Shown one piece after another: positions 34,215 to 46,027 of a DNA stretch of 64,000 bases (position 1 is its first letter; every line of letters starts with the position of its first letter). The notes under the pieces were generated by a model. That model was not told the DNA's origin and searched no databases. It saw only the letters and a list, made by a program, of their open reading frames with translations. This DNA is from Paracentrotus lividus. Lineage: Eukaryota > Echinodermata > Echinoidea > Camarodonta > Echinidae. The position numbers and the translations under genes were made by a program. The stretch lies in contig CALNVZ010000649.1 in NCBI GenBank assembly GCA_940671915.1, positions 4,649,926 through 4,713,925 on the forward strand. Reading direction: 5' to 3'.

Positions 34215-37200
34215 CTTTAATGATTTGTCAAATGGGAAATAAAAAGAAATTATCATATTAACAGATATATCAGTACCTAATAAAAAATAATGTTTCACTC
34301 TGTGTTTTTTTTTTTTTTTAATAAATATAATGAAATGGATTTATTTCTATCAAGCATAACAGGTACACGAGAGTTCTGATTTTCAAACATATATGATAAT
34401 TAGACTTTAGCAAGTTTAATAATACACAGTACAAGTGTGTTTCAAATAAATGGTAATCCATTTTATGGGGAGCCATATTCCCAGCTAATCCATTTTGGAT
34501 ATTTATTTCTATTATATAATTATAGACGAACTCTTCACCTTTACAATGATACATTTCTTGAATCATAAATGTAACGCATAATTGAATAAATAGCGAATGA
34601 GATTGGGAGGTACAGAGTCCATTTTCCGAGTGGGCACGCTTGGTGAGTGCTTTCCCTGCTATCCCAGATCATTGAATAGGATTGCGTGCGATGATGTGTG
34701 ACTCCTTTGAAAGCATCCGATCAGTCTTTCATCCTTTGACAAAAACTTGGAAATTTTTTATTTTGTACCTCACACCTTCATTTGAAATTTTTTAAATTAT
34801 GCGTTAGATTTATGATTCAAGAAAGGTACGATTGTAAAGGTGAAGGCCCGTATTCTGTTGCGGTGTTTAGAGTTGTGCTGTCGCACGAAAATAGTAAGGG
34901 TAATGAGACGAGAATGCAACGCGATTTCACGCTCCTATGAAGCGTCATGAAGCGTGCGTCCTATCGTACGAAAGTAGATTCAGATGACGTCATTCGGATC
35001 AATTACACACATTTCTAAAGAATTCTAAACTAGGGTATAGGTGGTTAGAATTTGATAGGCTTTGCGGGTTTATTCGGAGAAACTAATTTATCTATTTTCT
35101 CGTTAACTTGAATTAAATGTTTAAAACTTTGTTTAATAAGAGTGCATTATAGAACTCTCCACATCGATTAGAAATTGCATGTTAATCATCAAAATGACAT
35201 TTTCCGACACGAGAAGTATTAGTTTGACCTGACATTTGTAGAAAGGACAACTGACCAAAACCAACAAAAACTAATGGTGGCAAGTCACTTGTCATTACAC
35301 TGGAAAAACGGATTTGGAACTAGTTTGATACTAATTTGAGAAGGTTTGAAATTGTTTAGGATTTTTTGTCGCATACGTCTCAGAGACGTCCCGAAATATC
35401 CCACACCAAGCGCGGCGATTTCATGTCACGACGGGGAGGCGGGGGGGGACAGAAACACTCAAAGTGAAAAAATAATACACTCAAAATTTCATACTTCGCA
35501 CATATGCAGAAAACTTATGAAAATGATTGCGAGCGCGAAGCGCGAGCCGAAAATTCTGCTATATAACTTTAGCATGTATTTGACATACATTTACCTCTTT
35601 ATTAGCTTCACAAGCTAATCACTACATAAAAATGTTAATTTTTAAAATCGAAGGGACGATCCCCTTAAAAATCGAGGGAGGGGACACGTCCACCCCCCCG
35701 TCTCCCGGATCGCCGCGAATGCCCGCGACAAAAAAAATATATTATATCGGAGACGTCCTGGAGTATCCAAGTCGCGACAAAGTGAGATACCAACTTTATG
35801 GTATCTCAAGGTATTTACCAGGAACTGATTTGAGACTGATTTGGGACGGGTTGATACGGTTTTGATTTTTGTCGGGAAAGATCTAAAAGTGGTCGCACAG
35901 ACGTCTCATGAATCTCCGCGATATCTCATGAGTCGAGGAAAATAGAACATTCACGAATCTGGTGTGTTTCCTGTCGTGGACGTCTCTGATGATACATAAA
36001 ACAATTATCGGAGACGTCTCCGAGTTTTCGAGTCTCAGAGACATCTCCGCGACGTCAGATACCACCTATACGTCCATAATCTACAGAGGAAAAAACACCA
36101 TTATCATTTTCAACTGAAAATGTAAACTAATGTTTCTTTCAAGACTACTGAATTATTAATGCACTTGACATAAAATAGGCCACTCGATTTCCTTTTGCAA
36201 TATATAGTATGCTATGTGAGACAAGAAACGTGTTTGTCAGTGATAGCACAAACAGTTATGCAAATTGGATTCAAAAACAAACGAGTAGTTCATTCAGGCT
36301 ATGTTCCGCCCTGAATCTGAACCTTGTCCGTTGTCATTGTGCCATGTCAGCCATAACCTGGAACCGCTAAGCTCTCAAAGAAAGATAATCCGTGCTTATA
36401 ATACTTGTAAACATTATTACATTTTCATCACAATAAAAGAATTCCCGCTCCATTCAATTAGCGAGACATACAATAACAACATGTACAAAAAATACACACA
36501 AAAAGAATGGAAACAAATTCCCACCTTCTTCAAAGTCCATATTATTATAATTATTGATAGATGTAGGGATTTCGACGCCGATGGATATGTTAAGAACATT
36601 GACGTTTTATTGTAGTGGCTCTGTAAAGAGTTGAATATTAAATAGTGGAAAATTCATTTCACACCTTCCCATTATTAAACTTTTGCCCCTCCCAAATAAG
36701 AAAAAAAAAAAAAAGAAAGAAAAACAAACATACAAAATAGAAATAAGGAAAATTTGTGCGCATGCACTAACTGAGACTTTGCGCATGCAGTACGTGAATC
36801 GGAATCAATCAACGTTCATTGCTTTTGGCCAAATATGGACACTTCACATTTGTGAAAGAAAAAATTCGTGACATTTAGGAGATTAATTTAAAAGAATAAA
36901 ACTCCCTTTCCACCTCCTGGTTAATTGTTCCCTTCCAGGCCACTGAATTGTAATGAATAAGACGTGATATTAAAAATGCATGACAACGACAATGCACAAC
37001 ACCGGCAGTCAAAGGATAAAGCGGCTACAACAATCATTGTTGCGTCATTATTCAATGGATTTCCGGTTTTACTTGTGCATTTCAGTGCACGAGAAACTTC
37101 CAGCTGTACGGAAGTTGTACAGTTTGGGAGTTTTTTTCGTGCTGGAGTTTTTTCTCGTACGGTGCTATTGTTCGATTCTATGTCAATTGCCGTACAACTC

Positions 37201-37719
37201 TAAACACGTAACAGAATACGGGCCGAAGAGTTCATCATTACATAGAAATAAATATCCAAAATGGATTACCTCTTATTTGAAATACAATGTATAGGTTTTC
37301 CCGTTCAAGTTTAAACTATCTCCGATCATTTCCGACATTTTTACAAGCACTTTCGTAAAAAATATGATCGCGATTAAAGATCTAAACGTTAATTCTTTGA
37401 CAGATAGCACCGCTCCATGAGGAATCGTTTAAATTGAATGAACATGACAAATTCTATTGAAAAGAGTTTAAAATTGACCGGGAAACCTATCATAAATAGT
37501 CTTCGTTAACAGGATCAGTAACAAGAGCCCACATTTTTTTTCTTAATTAAATATAAAGACCAATAAAATTTGACTGAAGCAGGTTAAGTCAATAATGCTA
37601 GTGCTTAAAATAATGATTGTACAATCGCTTTTGAAAGTTGTCAACTAAGATTTATATGGAGAAATATATTAAAAGGAAAACATATAACGACGTCATCATT
37701 ATCAGCTACCAACTCACAA

Positions 37720-37765
<46 letters not shown>

Positions 37766-37986
37766 CACCCACACACACACGAACATTACACAAACCCACA
37801 CACACCAAGACTCACACATGCACACACTCACACACACATGTTTTCGATCTCACCAAAAAATTACCAAAAAGGGAGGATAGCTCTGGGAACTTTGATTGAG
37901 CTACGTCAACTATATTCTCTACACCATTTCTTTCACAATTTAAACAAAAAAGAGTTGCCCATTGCGTTGTAATGTGATCTCTTACA

Positions 37987-38029
<43 letters not shown>

Positions 38030-38539
38030 AATAGTGGTAGAAAAATAAGCGTTGCGATTGGCTAGGTCAGTACCACATGACCTACTTTCAAAAAGTTATA
38101 TTGTACATATGTACAATATAACTTTCGGTTTTTGTAGGGTAAAGCCCGTGTTAAATGAATGGGGAGAGTATCGATTCTATCGATTGCCTTGTTGCGCGAG
38201 CGCGTAATAACAGTAAATTGTTGCGCACAACAGCTTATAACAATGGATACGAGGAGCAACAAAATACGTCACAATAGCTAAATCTGCACCAAAAATTTGG
38301 CAAAGACGAAACCAGATGAGGCAAGGTCAAAGATCTAGGGGTCTATTTACCATAATAAATAGTGAACGCTCCATCTTGCAACATTACTGGACTATATGAA
38401 CTCCAAATACTAAATTATCCCTCGTGCAGATCTATTTCACCTCGGCCTGCGGCCTCGGAAAAACAAATCTGCACTCGGGATAATTTAGAATTTGTCGTAC
38501 CTATAATCCAGTATTTTGCGCGATAGATTGTACACTATT

Positions 38540-38583
<44 letters not shown>

Positions 38584-41500
38584 AATAGTGGTAGAAAAAT
38601 ACGCGTCGTCATTGGATAGATCAGTACCACGTGACCTACCTTCAGAAAAGTTATATTGTACATAGGCCTATGTACAATATAACTTTCGGTTTTTGTAGGG
38701 TAAAGCCCGTGTTAAATGAATGGGGAGAGTATCGATTCTATCGATTGCCTTGTTGCGCGAGCGCGTAATAACAGTAAAATGTTGCGCACAACAGCTTATA
38801 ACAATGGATACGCGGAGCAACAAAATACGTCACAATAGCTAAATCTGCACCAAAAATTTGGCAAAGACGAAACCAGATGAGGCAAGGTCAAAGATCTAGG
38901 GGTCTATTTACCATAATAAATAGTGAACGCTCCATCTTGCAACATTACTGGACTATATGAACTCCAAATACTAAATTATCCCTCGTGCAGATCTATTTCA
39001 CCTCGGCCTGCGGCCTCGGAGAAACAAATCTGCACTCGGGATAATTTAGAATTTGTCGTACCTATAATCCAGTATTTTGCGCGATAGATTGTACGCTATT
39101 TATATAATATATATATATATATATACAAACCCACGCGCACCGTCACGCGTTCACCGCGATTCGTTAAAGTGGACTGGTAAAGACTTGCTTTTTATTTCGT
39201 GAAAAACGGACAACCTGAAGTGGAGTTAGAGGACATTATCTGTTCCCTCCCTGAAATCTTAAACATAAAGTAAAATTTGGAGGGGTGTTTGATGACGTCA
39301 TAAGTGTGAGGGAAAGTTGCACAGCTTGAATGCTGCACTATGTATACAAGCGTTATACATGTATTGTAATGCATTACTTTTTATCCCTTTTCTTATTTCA
39401 TTTATTGTTTTCCTCACTTTCCTTATGTTATCTATTGTTTCTCTATTTCCTGATGTAATCCCTTGTATCTCCTTCCATACCCATGGTGTTGATATTTCTG
39501 CTATCCTTATGTTATTTATTGTATTTCTCTCTTTCTTTGTGTTATTCATTGTTTTCTCAATTTCCTTATGTTATCCATTGTTTTTTCTATCTTTCCTTAT
39601 GTTATTCATTGTTTTTCTCACTTTCCTTANNNNNNNNNNNNNNNNNNNNNNGTTATTCATTGTTTTCTCAATTTCCTTATGTTATCCATTGTTTTTTCTA
39701 TCTTTCCTTATGTTATTCATTGTTTTTCTCACTTTCCTTATGTTACTCATTGTTTTGTTTTTTTTTACTTTCCTTATGTTATTGATTGTTTTTTTCACAC
39801 TTTCCTGTGTGTTATTTATTGTTTCTTCTCACTTTCCTTTATATGTCATTCATTGTTTTTCTCACTTTCTTTATGTTATTCATTGTTTTTCTCGCTTTCC
39901 TTATGTTATTCATTGTTTTTCTCGCTTTCCTTATGTTATTCATTGTTTTTCTCTCTGTCCTTATGTTATTCATTGTTTTTCTCTCTTTCCTTATGTTATT
40001 CATTGTTTTTCTCTCTTTCCTTATGTTATACATTGTTTTTCTTTCTTTCCTTATGTTATCCATTGTTTTTCTCTCATTCCTTCAGTTATTCATTGTTTTT
40101 CCTTATGTTATTTATTGTTTCTCTATTTCCTAAGCATAATTATTTGTTGTTTCTATTTTCTTATTCATTGATTTCTTTTTATTCCTAATGGTATTTATTG
40201 TTCTGTCTCGATTGTTTTATATTTCTATAATGCATTATATAGAGTAATAGATATGCTTCATGCATTACTTCCGGGTTTGCTCCTCACACTTGTGACGTCA
40301 TCAAATAGCCCTTAAAAATATCCAAGGATCTTCCAATTGAACCCGATTGTATATACAATGTTCAAAGCAGCATTTCTTCTGTTTCTCATGTACTAAACTT
40401 GATAATGCAATTATATTCAACAAGATTGGCCTCTTCTTTATTATTCCACTTTAACAGACCTATCTTATAAGATGAGCTTTTTACGCTGTAATCTCGAGCT
40501 GTATTGACTTTAGAGCAGAATTTATGAAGTTTGGACCATTGGGTTGCATGGCCATAGGAAAATTGCCTTTTTTGGTGTAAACTAACTTTGATTAATTCCA
40601 ATTTCGTCTCATCCCACATAGTCTAATCCCATTTCGTCTACAACCAGTTCGTCTATATTTTGGTTTAACGGCCCCTTCGCCTATTTACCATTTGGTCTAA
40701 TGTCAATTTCAGATGTCAAGTTGATAATGACTAAATGGTCCAGACCACTTAGTCAATTCCTGCACATTCCTTTACAATCATGAATACTTACCCTTAATAA
40801 ATATATCCTCTGGAACATTTTGTATTTTCCCGTATAAATATGGACTGAAAAAAACAACAAAAATACACAAGTGAAAAGTATAAATAATGTTTAACCTGAT
40901 ATCACTCTATCCTTAAAGAATATAAGAAGTGAAATGACGTGCTTAAAGTGATTCCAAATCATAATATGGGTGCTTCGTATATCATAAGAAAATATATGTT
41001 TCTGTCTTACTCTCTTGTTTTCTAACTTAGCCTAAATGAGCGCCATTTTCCGAAAATATGCCCTCAACACCTTTTTACTATACAGAACACCATGCCTAGC
41101 CAAGGCAAATTGTATGGTTATTAGTGGGGTTTCATAATATTCAAGATAGAAAGTTTTATCATACTCCTCGGTTTCGGTCTCTTCACAATATTACTGGGAG
41201 GCAAAAATGTATATTGAAAGCCCCAGTTCGTTTCTTTTTCCAACCTGGTGGATTCAAAATCAGATAATACTAAATGCTTGTAATCGTCTTTTTTACACAA
41301 ATAAAAACAAATGAGGTGATTGTCATCTAAAAAAATATTCATGGCGAATCTGAAAATTTGGTTAAACAATTTTCTGTCTATTTGTTTATTCTTTTATCGG
41401 AAAGGACAGGACTCTATCTAATTCAGTGTAATATTAACTTTTTAAGTCCCGTTGATTTTTTTTTTTTTGGTACTCCTTAAATAATTCGAACACCGTACGT

Positions 41501-44500
41501 GAGCTGAATTGTTTGAACTCTCAAATGAAGAAAATTTGGTGTTTCGTGTATCAATTAGGCTAGGCAGGACAGCTTAAAAGAGAGAAAGAGAGCATTACAT
41601 TTTTGATGTGGAAAAATAGAGGTCTGTAGCCCCCACAACACCCACCCACCCCAGCCTTTTAGAACAATAATTGATTTCACCTTTGCATTCATCAAAAATG
41701 AATATTACATATTGATGCGTTGAGCTCCATTACAACTGACCTTTTTAGGAACTGTTTCCGAGCTTTTGGTAAACGTTTCAGAAGATCTTGTGTATACCCC
41801 GAGGTTGAGTACAGTCCGGTGAGGGCGTCACATGGAAGAGTCTTCGGCGGATTGCAGATGAGTCGAGTGTAACGGAGGGCATTGTTGTTCATGATGATAC
41901 ACTTGTTGGTCCAAATGGCGTCAGGACTGATATAACATGGGGACTGTTCACTTTGATTGCCTACTTGGAACAACCCCGACCAGGAAGGAGGCCCTCTCCA
42001 GTAGTGGCTGAAAGGACGATAAGAATTGATGGAGTGGTATTATGGATTATTTCAGAGTAAGCCGTTTATCGAATACCTAGCTACAAATTATCCTAAACAT
42101 GACAAAGAACAATGAAAGGATCTCGGGAAGGGTTTGAGTATAAAACGTCTGGTGAGAGCCAAAAGGGCGCTTTTGCACATCATAGATATTCCGTTTAGAG
42201 CCATAAGGGCGCTATTGCTGTACAAAGTCAATGGTAATAGCGCCCTTGTGGCTCTCAACGGAACATCTTTGATCTTTAATAGCGCCCTTCTGGCTCTCAG
42301 CCGACGACAAGTAGTATGTTTATAGGCTACTAAATATGTGGATATCGGAGGGTCATTTGATGAAATTTAGGAAAACATTTGTTTCTCACTTGTGAATGAC
42401 TCTGATGATTGTCATGTGATTCTTTAATTACTGGTCCAACGCACAACTATTGAAAACAAGGGAACCATTTTTAGAATATAGATGGCAATGGACACTCAAA
42501 CCAGATAAAAGTAAACAGTGGCGTCGGAAAGCTCTGAGGAGTGAAAAAGAATTAAAGGGGCAAGTGAATGTGTAGTGACAATGGCTTGCCCCTCCAATCC
42601 TTTGAAACCCTAAAGCCTTCGGACGCCTCTGAAAGAAAACACTTACATATATTCAGTTAACAGCCACCTCGCAAATTCAGCAGGATGTACAAGGGTGATA
42701 TGAAGTCTGATCATTCCGCTCCAGGCCGCCACGAAGCACAAGGTGTAGCGACCATTGTCGTGGTCTAAGACTCGCCCAACTGTAGAAGCTGGATTTCCAA
42801 ATAAGGGAGTTTTAAAATCATATCGACGTGAACATGAACAAAGTTGTAGATTTAAAGAATGGAAGCCTATGATAAATAATTATGATGATGATCATGATAG
42901 TGGCTTCTTCAGGTGTAACGCTCATAGCTCTCCTAGCTCCTGGGTCCAGTTCTCAGGCTGAATTTAGAACGTCAAATACCTCGTCTAGGCGTTCTCATTT
43001 CAGCATGTCAACTGGACCCAAAATATAGGAGAGCTATGAGCGTCACGCATGAAGAAGCCATCATTATTATCAAAATTATTTATCAAAAGCTTTCACTCTT
43101 TAAATCTAGAACTTCGTTCATGTTCATGTCGACATGATTCTAAAACGCCTTAATAAGATTGATGGAATATATGGGAAGTGAAAATGGCAGAGTTTATCTT
43201 CAAACAAACACTATTGTTTGCAGTTTCATATATGAATTTTGAGACTGCAGACTAAGTTTTCACGGCAATATGCCTAGACCACTTTACAAACACATTCAAA
43301 TTTTATGCATACTTTTTTTCTGGCGACATAGTAACAATGTATTCAAACGAACTGTAATAAAAGAATGAACTACAATACATGGAATCCAGTTTGCATACAT
43401 TAGTTGTTTCTATTTCGGGCAAGCCTCTGGCAAGCTTTCATGTTGTCATCAACCTTTGTTTAAAAATATGAATAAAATTTGAATATGTTTAGTAAACTGG
43501 TCTATTGGTAAAGAATCCTAAACCAGGGGTAAGGACAGTTAAGGGTACGATATGGTTTTGCGAGCTTTATGTCAACTTTGCTAAAGATTTAAGTGCATTA
43601 TTTGGTATGCCATAATGATGCGTTTAATTACATATATTTATAAAAAGAAATGAAATTTCAAAAGTTTATGAGTCAATTCCATAAATTTGCAAATGACAAC
43701 TGAAAAACCAATGAAAAAACTATCAAAACGAAGATCTAGAATTAAAGCGAAAATATTTATATTAAAATTTTATAAGGTCTACAATTCGAATCAGTTATTA
43801 ATGCATGGACGTGATGGAAGAAAAACTCCATTATCCTTTTGTGATATCTTTGCTAAGCTTTGTTCCCGGAATACTGAATTAATTTGCAGACAAAAGTTTT
43901 TGTCGTACAGTAATTTTGTTGAATTAATCACAGCTTCGAAATGCATATGGTCATATTCAAACGTGAGTGACACGACATTTGGACTGATAGAGGGGCCCAT
44001 ATCTTTGCACTTGTAGGTTATGAATGGATCATGACTACCATATTATGTATAATGTAGGAGTGGCATGTGTCATTACCAGTTGGATTTGAATTTTACAATT
44101 GGTCCTAGAAATTATGATTAAAAAACAGTGCGTGAGTGACACGACAGAAAAAAGACATGGGTTTCTGACCATCATTGGTTATGGTTGGATTTGTGCTCAG
44201 GGAGATCTTTAAGGGTACCATAAGTGCTGGTATATGTATATGAATAGTGTACCTCCGTGACATTTGTTGTGTTTATCAATCATTCCCTCTCTGTGGAAAA
44301 TGGTCCACCTCTACAGTAGCGGACGCAGACCGGAGTCACACAATGAACTTACCGGGCCCATGCGTAAACATAAAAGAGCCCCTTTTGTCCCCAGATAATT
44401 GGGCCCCCGAAATGCATTCAATTCGATTTTCTTGGATCCGCGCCTGCTCTATGTGTCGTGAGTGACACGACCAGTGCCTTAAATTCAAAATTTTCAAGTA

Positions 44501-45429
44501 AATAACTAAATCCAAATTACCTGTATTTATATGCCATGCTAGAGTAGTCCATGAAAATTACTTTAAGCAAAAAAAAATCTGACAGAAGTGATTGGTATTA
44601 AGAATAAGAGGCATTTAAAGCACCATAGTCCCATACGTGCAAATTCCTGTTTGCTCAATTATGCAGCGTAAGAAAACTGGATCACATAATGTTTGAACTT
44701 AAATAATTGTTTGCATTGTAAAGAAGCCTTTGTGTTCATTTCAGATCCTAATGTGCATTTTCAAAGGCACAGCGCGACATTAAAATTTCAGCTAAATGTC
44801 CCACTTAGTCTGAATATGACCATATGCAAAATTTAGCAAGAACTCGTATAATCCTAGACCTTTGTTTTAATTTTAGACCTTCAATTTAGTCCTAGACCTT
44901 TGTTTTTATCCCATACCAGTTTTAGAATTATGCACAGGAGGTTTACAATCGCTTTGTATTGTGCGATCCTATTCTCCGATTCATCTAAACATCGGTTCAA
45001 AATACGGGCCATGAAAATTTTATTTACCCGTCCCATTAACATCCTTCATGCGTGCGTGCCAGTAATCTCCGCCAGCTGTCTTGTCTTGACCGTCGGCGTC
45101 CTTTTTCGCTTCCAGCAAATAAACCAAAACGTCGCGACTACCACGTGATCTCTGGTGTGTTGCATCCCTAGTCATCCACGGGATCGTCTCCGAAGCACGG
45201 ACAATCGACACCAGCGTTACAACTGTCTTATTGGGATGTGTCGGTCCACAGCTTGTTGTTTTGACGGGTCATGTTTCCGATACCTAATCTGGTCGTATTG
45301 AGGGACCGGGACACCTTCGGCGGGCGGAGCAAATGCAGGTTAACATCGTACAGTTTACGGGAAATATCATGGTGGTCATACAACTCCACTTGAACAAATT
45401 TGGCACCGTTTAATGATCCGTCGAAGCTC
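33400..45429 (-). CDS. NXPE-family protein (neurexophilin/PC-esterase domains), 3' four exons
   Basis: Exons in transcript order: 45429-45028, 42779-42647, 42007-41709, 34214-33400. All junction phases agree (G|TT, AT|C, T|CG) and use GT-AG. Seen: an N-terminal Ig-like/neurexophilin segment with A-G-G-D-Y-W-H-A-R, then D-H-D-N-G-R-Y-T, then H-P-A-E-F. A Cys-rich linker follows, then a C-terminal esterase-like domain with G-D-S-T-T-R-Q-W and a late D...L-H-M-P-S-D. Family knowledge: NXPE proteins are secreted or Golgi-lumenal and are expanded in several invertebrates; some mammalian members are implicated in sialic-acid O-acetylation, but the activity of this copy is unknown. The exon(s) with the signal peptide were not found; they lie above 45429 or beyond the window. 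Exon 45028-45429 contains a frame break near 45228-45268. Confidence 0.78.
34215..34844. other. NXPE intron, unassigned
   Basis: AT-rich intron sequence with a poly-T run near 34305. No element ends or coding frames recognised. Confidence 0.6.
34845..37224. mobile_element. Large TIR element GGCCCGTATTCTGTT
   Basis: Ends GGCCCGTATTCTGTT...TGTTTAGAGTTGT and ACAACTCTAAACACGTAACA...GAATACGGGCC. The interior has clusters of GAGACGTCTC-like palindromes (35380-35400, 35750, 35885-36055) and GCGAGCGCGAAGCGCGAGC at 35530. The left 750 bases recur inverted at 61985-62749. No transposase frame seen. Confidence 0.7.
37721..37835. repeat. (CA)n microsatellite
   Basis: CACA repeat of about 42 bases, then impure ACACACC and CACACTCAC stretches. 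Confidence 0.95.
37988..39125. repeat. Tandem pair of 555-bp elements between (TA)n tracts
   Basis: GTAAATAGTGGTAGAAAAAT occurs at 38026 and 38581; the following 510 bases are nearly identical. Each copy ends GTAC(A/G)CTATTTATATAATA, so the ends GTAAATAGTG / CACTATTTA are inverted. TA tracts lie before, between and after. Each copy holds a hairpin AAGTTATATTGTACATA and a second one around CCTCGGCCTGCGGCCTCGG. Confidence 0.8.
39281..40312. mobile_element. TIR element containing a 30-bp minisatellite
   Basis: Ends GATGACGTCATAAGTGTGAGG and CCTCACACTTGTGACGTCATC are inverted. The interior 39383-40215 is about 25 copies of a 30-bp unit around TTATGTTATTCATTGTTTTT, pyrimidine-rich on +. A 22-base N gap at 39630-39651 lies in the array. 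Because the unit is a multiple of three with no stops, all three + frames are open (up to 284 codons); this is not a gene. Confidence 0.8.
39630..39651. other. Assembly gap (22 N)
   Basis: Run of N within the 30-bp minisatellite; its length suggests an estimated or collapsed join. Confidence 0.98.
40618..40765. repeat. FB3-type fragment (GTCTAAT words)
   Basis: CATTTCGTCTACAACCAGTT, CATTTGGTCTAATGTCAAT and, reversed, ATGGTCCAGACCACTTAGTC. The same words form the element at 45628-46022. Confidence 0.6.
41709..42007 (-). CDS. NXPE internal exon, Cys-rich linker
   Basis: 299 nt. Minus-strand acceptor cgtcctttcag is excellent; the donor gtaata is chosen because it gives the phase (T|CG) needed by the terminal exon. 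It encodes H-Y-W-R-G-P-P-S-W-S-G-L-F, then C-Y, C-I-I-M-N-N and C-N-P-P...C-D. An alternative donor gtcagt about 25 bases earlier would break the next exon's frame. Confidence 0.78.
42153..42300. mobile_element. Small palindrome GAGAGCCAxAAGGGCGC
   Basis: Four modules: GAGAGCCAAAAGGGCGC and GAGCCATAAGGGCGCTA forward, then TAGCGCCCTTGTGGCTCTC and TAGCGCCCTTCTGGCTCTC reversed. About 148 bases in an NXPE intron. It would fold as a nested hairpin. Confidence 0.8.
42647..42779 (-). CDS. NXPE internal exon, neurexophilin-like segment
   Basis: 133 nt with donor gtaagtg and acceptor cttctacag. It encodes V-G-R-V-L-D-H-D-N-G-R-Y-T, then A-A-W-S-G and L-V-H-P-A-E-F-A-R-W-L. D-H-x-N-G-x-Y and H-P-(S/A)-E are the family's signature blocks. 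An inverted-repeat element starts only about 22 bases upstream of its acceptor. Confidence 0.82.
42802..43155. mobile_element. TIR element GGGAGTTTTxxAATCAT (copy 2)
   Basis: AAGGGAGTTTTAAAATCATA and ATGATTCTAAAACGCCTTA at the ends, with CGACGTGAACATGAAC / GTTCATGTTCATGTCGAC inside. AGCTCTCCTAG and CTCATAGCTCTCC are paired centrally. It starts about 22 bases from the acceptor of NXPE exon 42647-42779. Confidence 0.75.
43156..45027. other. NXPE intron with dispersed repeat and a thrice-repeated word
   Basis: The word GTGAGTGACACGAC occurs near 43962, 44132 and 44458. A dispersed repeat (copy 2 of the 11809 repeat) lies at 44328-44453 and separates the second and third. No coding frame supported. 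Confidence 0.6.
44328..44453 (+). repeat. Dispersed repeat (GGAGTCACACAATGAACTTA), copy 2
   Basis: Nearly identical to 11809-11934, including the end CGCGCCTGCT. Confidence 0.78.
45028..45429 (-). CDS. NXPE internal exon with frame break
   Basis: The acceptor on the minus strand (cttttttttccaaag) is strong; the donor is gtaaat at 45022-45027. The first part reads S-F-D-G-S-L-N-G-A-K-F-V-Q-V-E-L and stops at TAA 45228-45230. The second part, one frame over, is open from 45268 downwards and reads N-K-T-V-V-T-L-V-S-I...A-G-G-D-Y-W-H-A-R-M-K-D. The overlap of the two frames is too short for an intron, so one indel in 45228-45268 is the simplest reading. The assignment of the first part to NXPE is less certain than the second. 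Confidence 0.62.
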
Positions 45430-45627
45430 CTTTGGAAAAAAAAGAAATAAAAATCGTACATGGTCGATTGAATATGGTAAATTGCCGCTTGGTCTAGACC
45501 CATTTTCACTAATGCACATGTGAAAGGAGTCCAAAATTTCGCGTCTCGATGAAATAAACGTGCACTTGGAATAATCAAAAATGTTTAAGTATGTGTAGAA
45601 CATAACATATCCTAGAAGCTAAATAAC

Positions 45628-46022
45628 CATTGGTCTAAAACCACTTTGACTAATTGCCGTTTGGCCTCATCCCACACTGTTTTATTCCATTTACTCTACA
45701 ACCAGTATAGTTTTTAACAACTTTGCTCTAATGCAACTTCGCCTATTTACAACTTCGTCTAATTCCCATTTGGTCTAATGTCCATTTGGACCAACACCAC
45801 ACTCACATCTATGATTACCCGTCACAAACTGGTAACAGACAAATATAAATTGTGACAATAGGGTTATTAGATGATTGGCAATTACACCAAGTGGTCATTA
45901 GACTAAGTGAGAATTGGAATAAGTTATTTTAGACCAAGTGAAAATTAGACCAATTGTCATGAGATCAAAGGCGTTTAGCTCACGCGAGATTTAGACATCA
46001 GAGAAATGAACCAAGTGGATAT
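45628..46022. mobile_element. Foldback-like element FB3 (CATTTGGTCTAAT words)
   Basis: The left half carries degenerate repeats such as CCATTTGGTCTAATGTCC and CAACTTCGTCTAATTCCC. The right half carries complements such as TTAGACTAAGTGAGAATTGG and AGACCAAGTGAAAATTAGA. It abuts a MITE at 46028. Confidence 0.65.
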
Positions 46023-46027
46023 GAAAC

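Noticed and set aside
37700-37840. CRISPR-like or telomeric arrays
   Set aside because: Repeats in the window are microsatellites, foldback arms or satellites without unique spacers of fixed length; TAGGGTA at element ends is a single word and not a telomere array.
37638-37880. 80-codon frame with H-T-H-T repeats
   Set aside because: Translation of the CA microsatellite.
39317-40171. 284-codon open frame (L-F-I-V-F-L repeats), plus overlapping frames of 206, 115 and 100 codons
   Set aside because: All are translations of the stop-free 30-bp minisatellite in several frames, with no unique sequence or splice support, and they cross an N gap.
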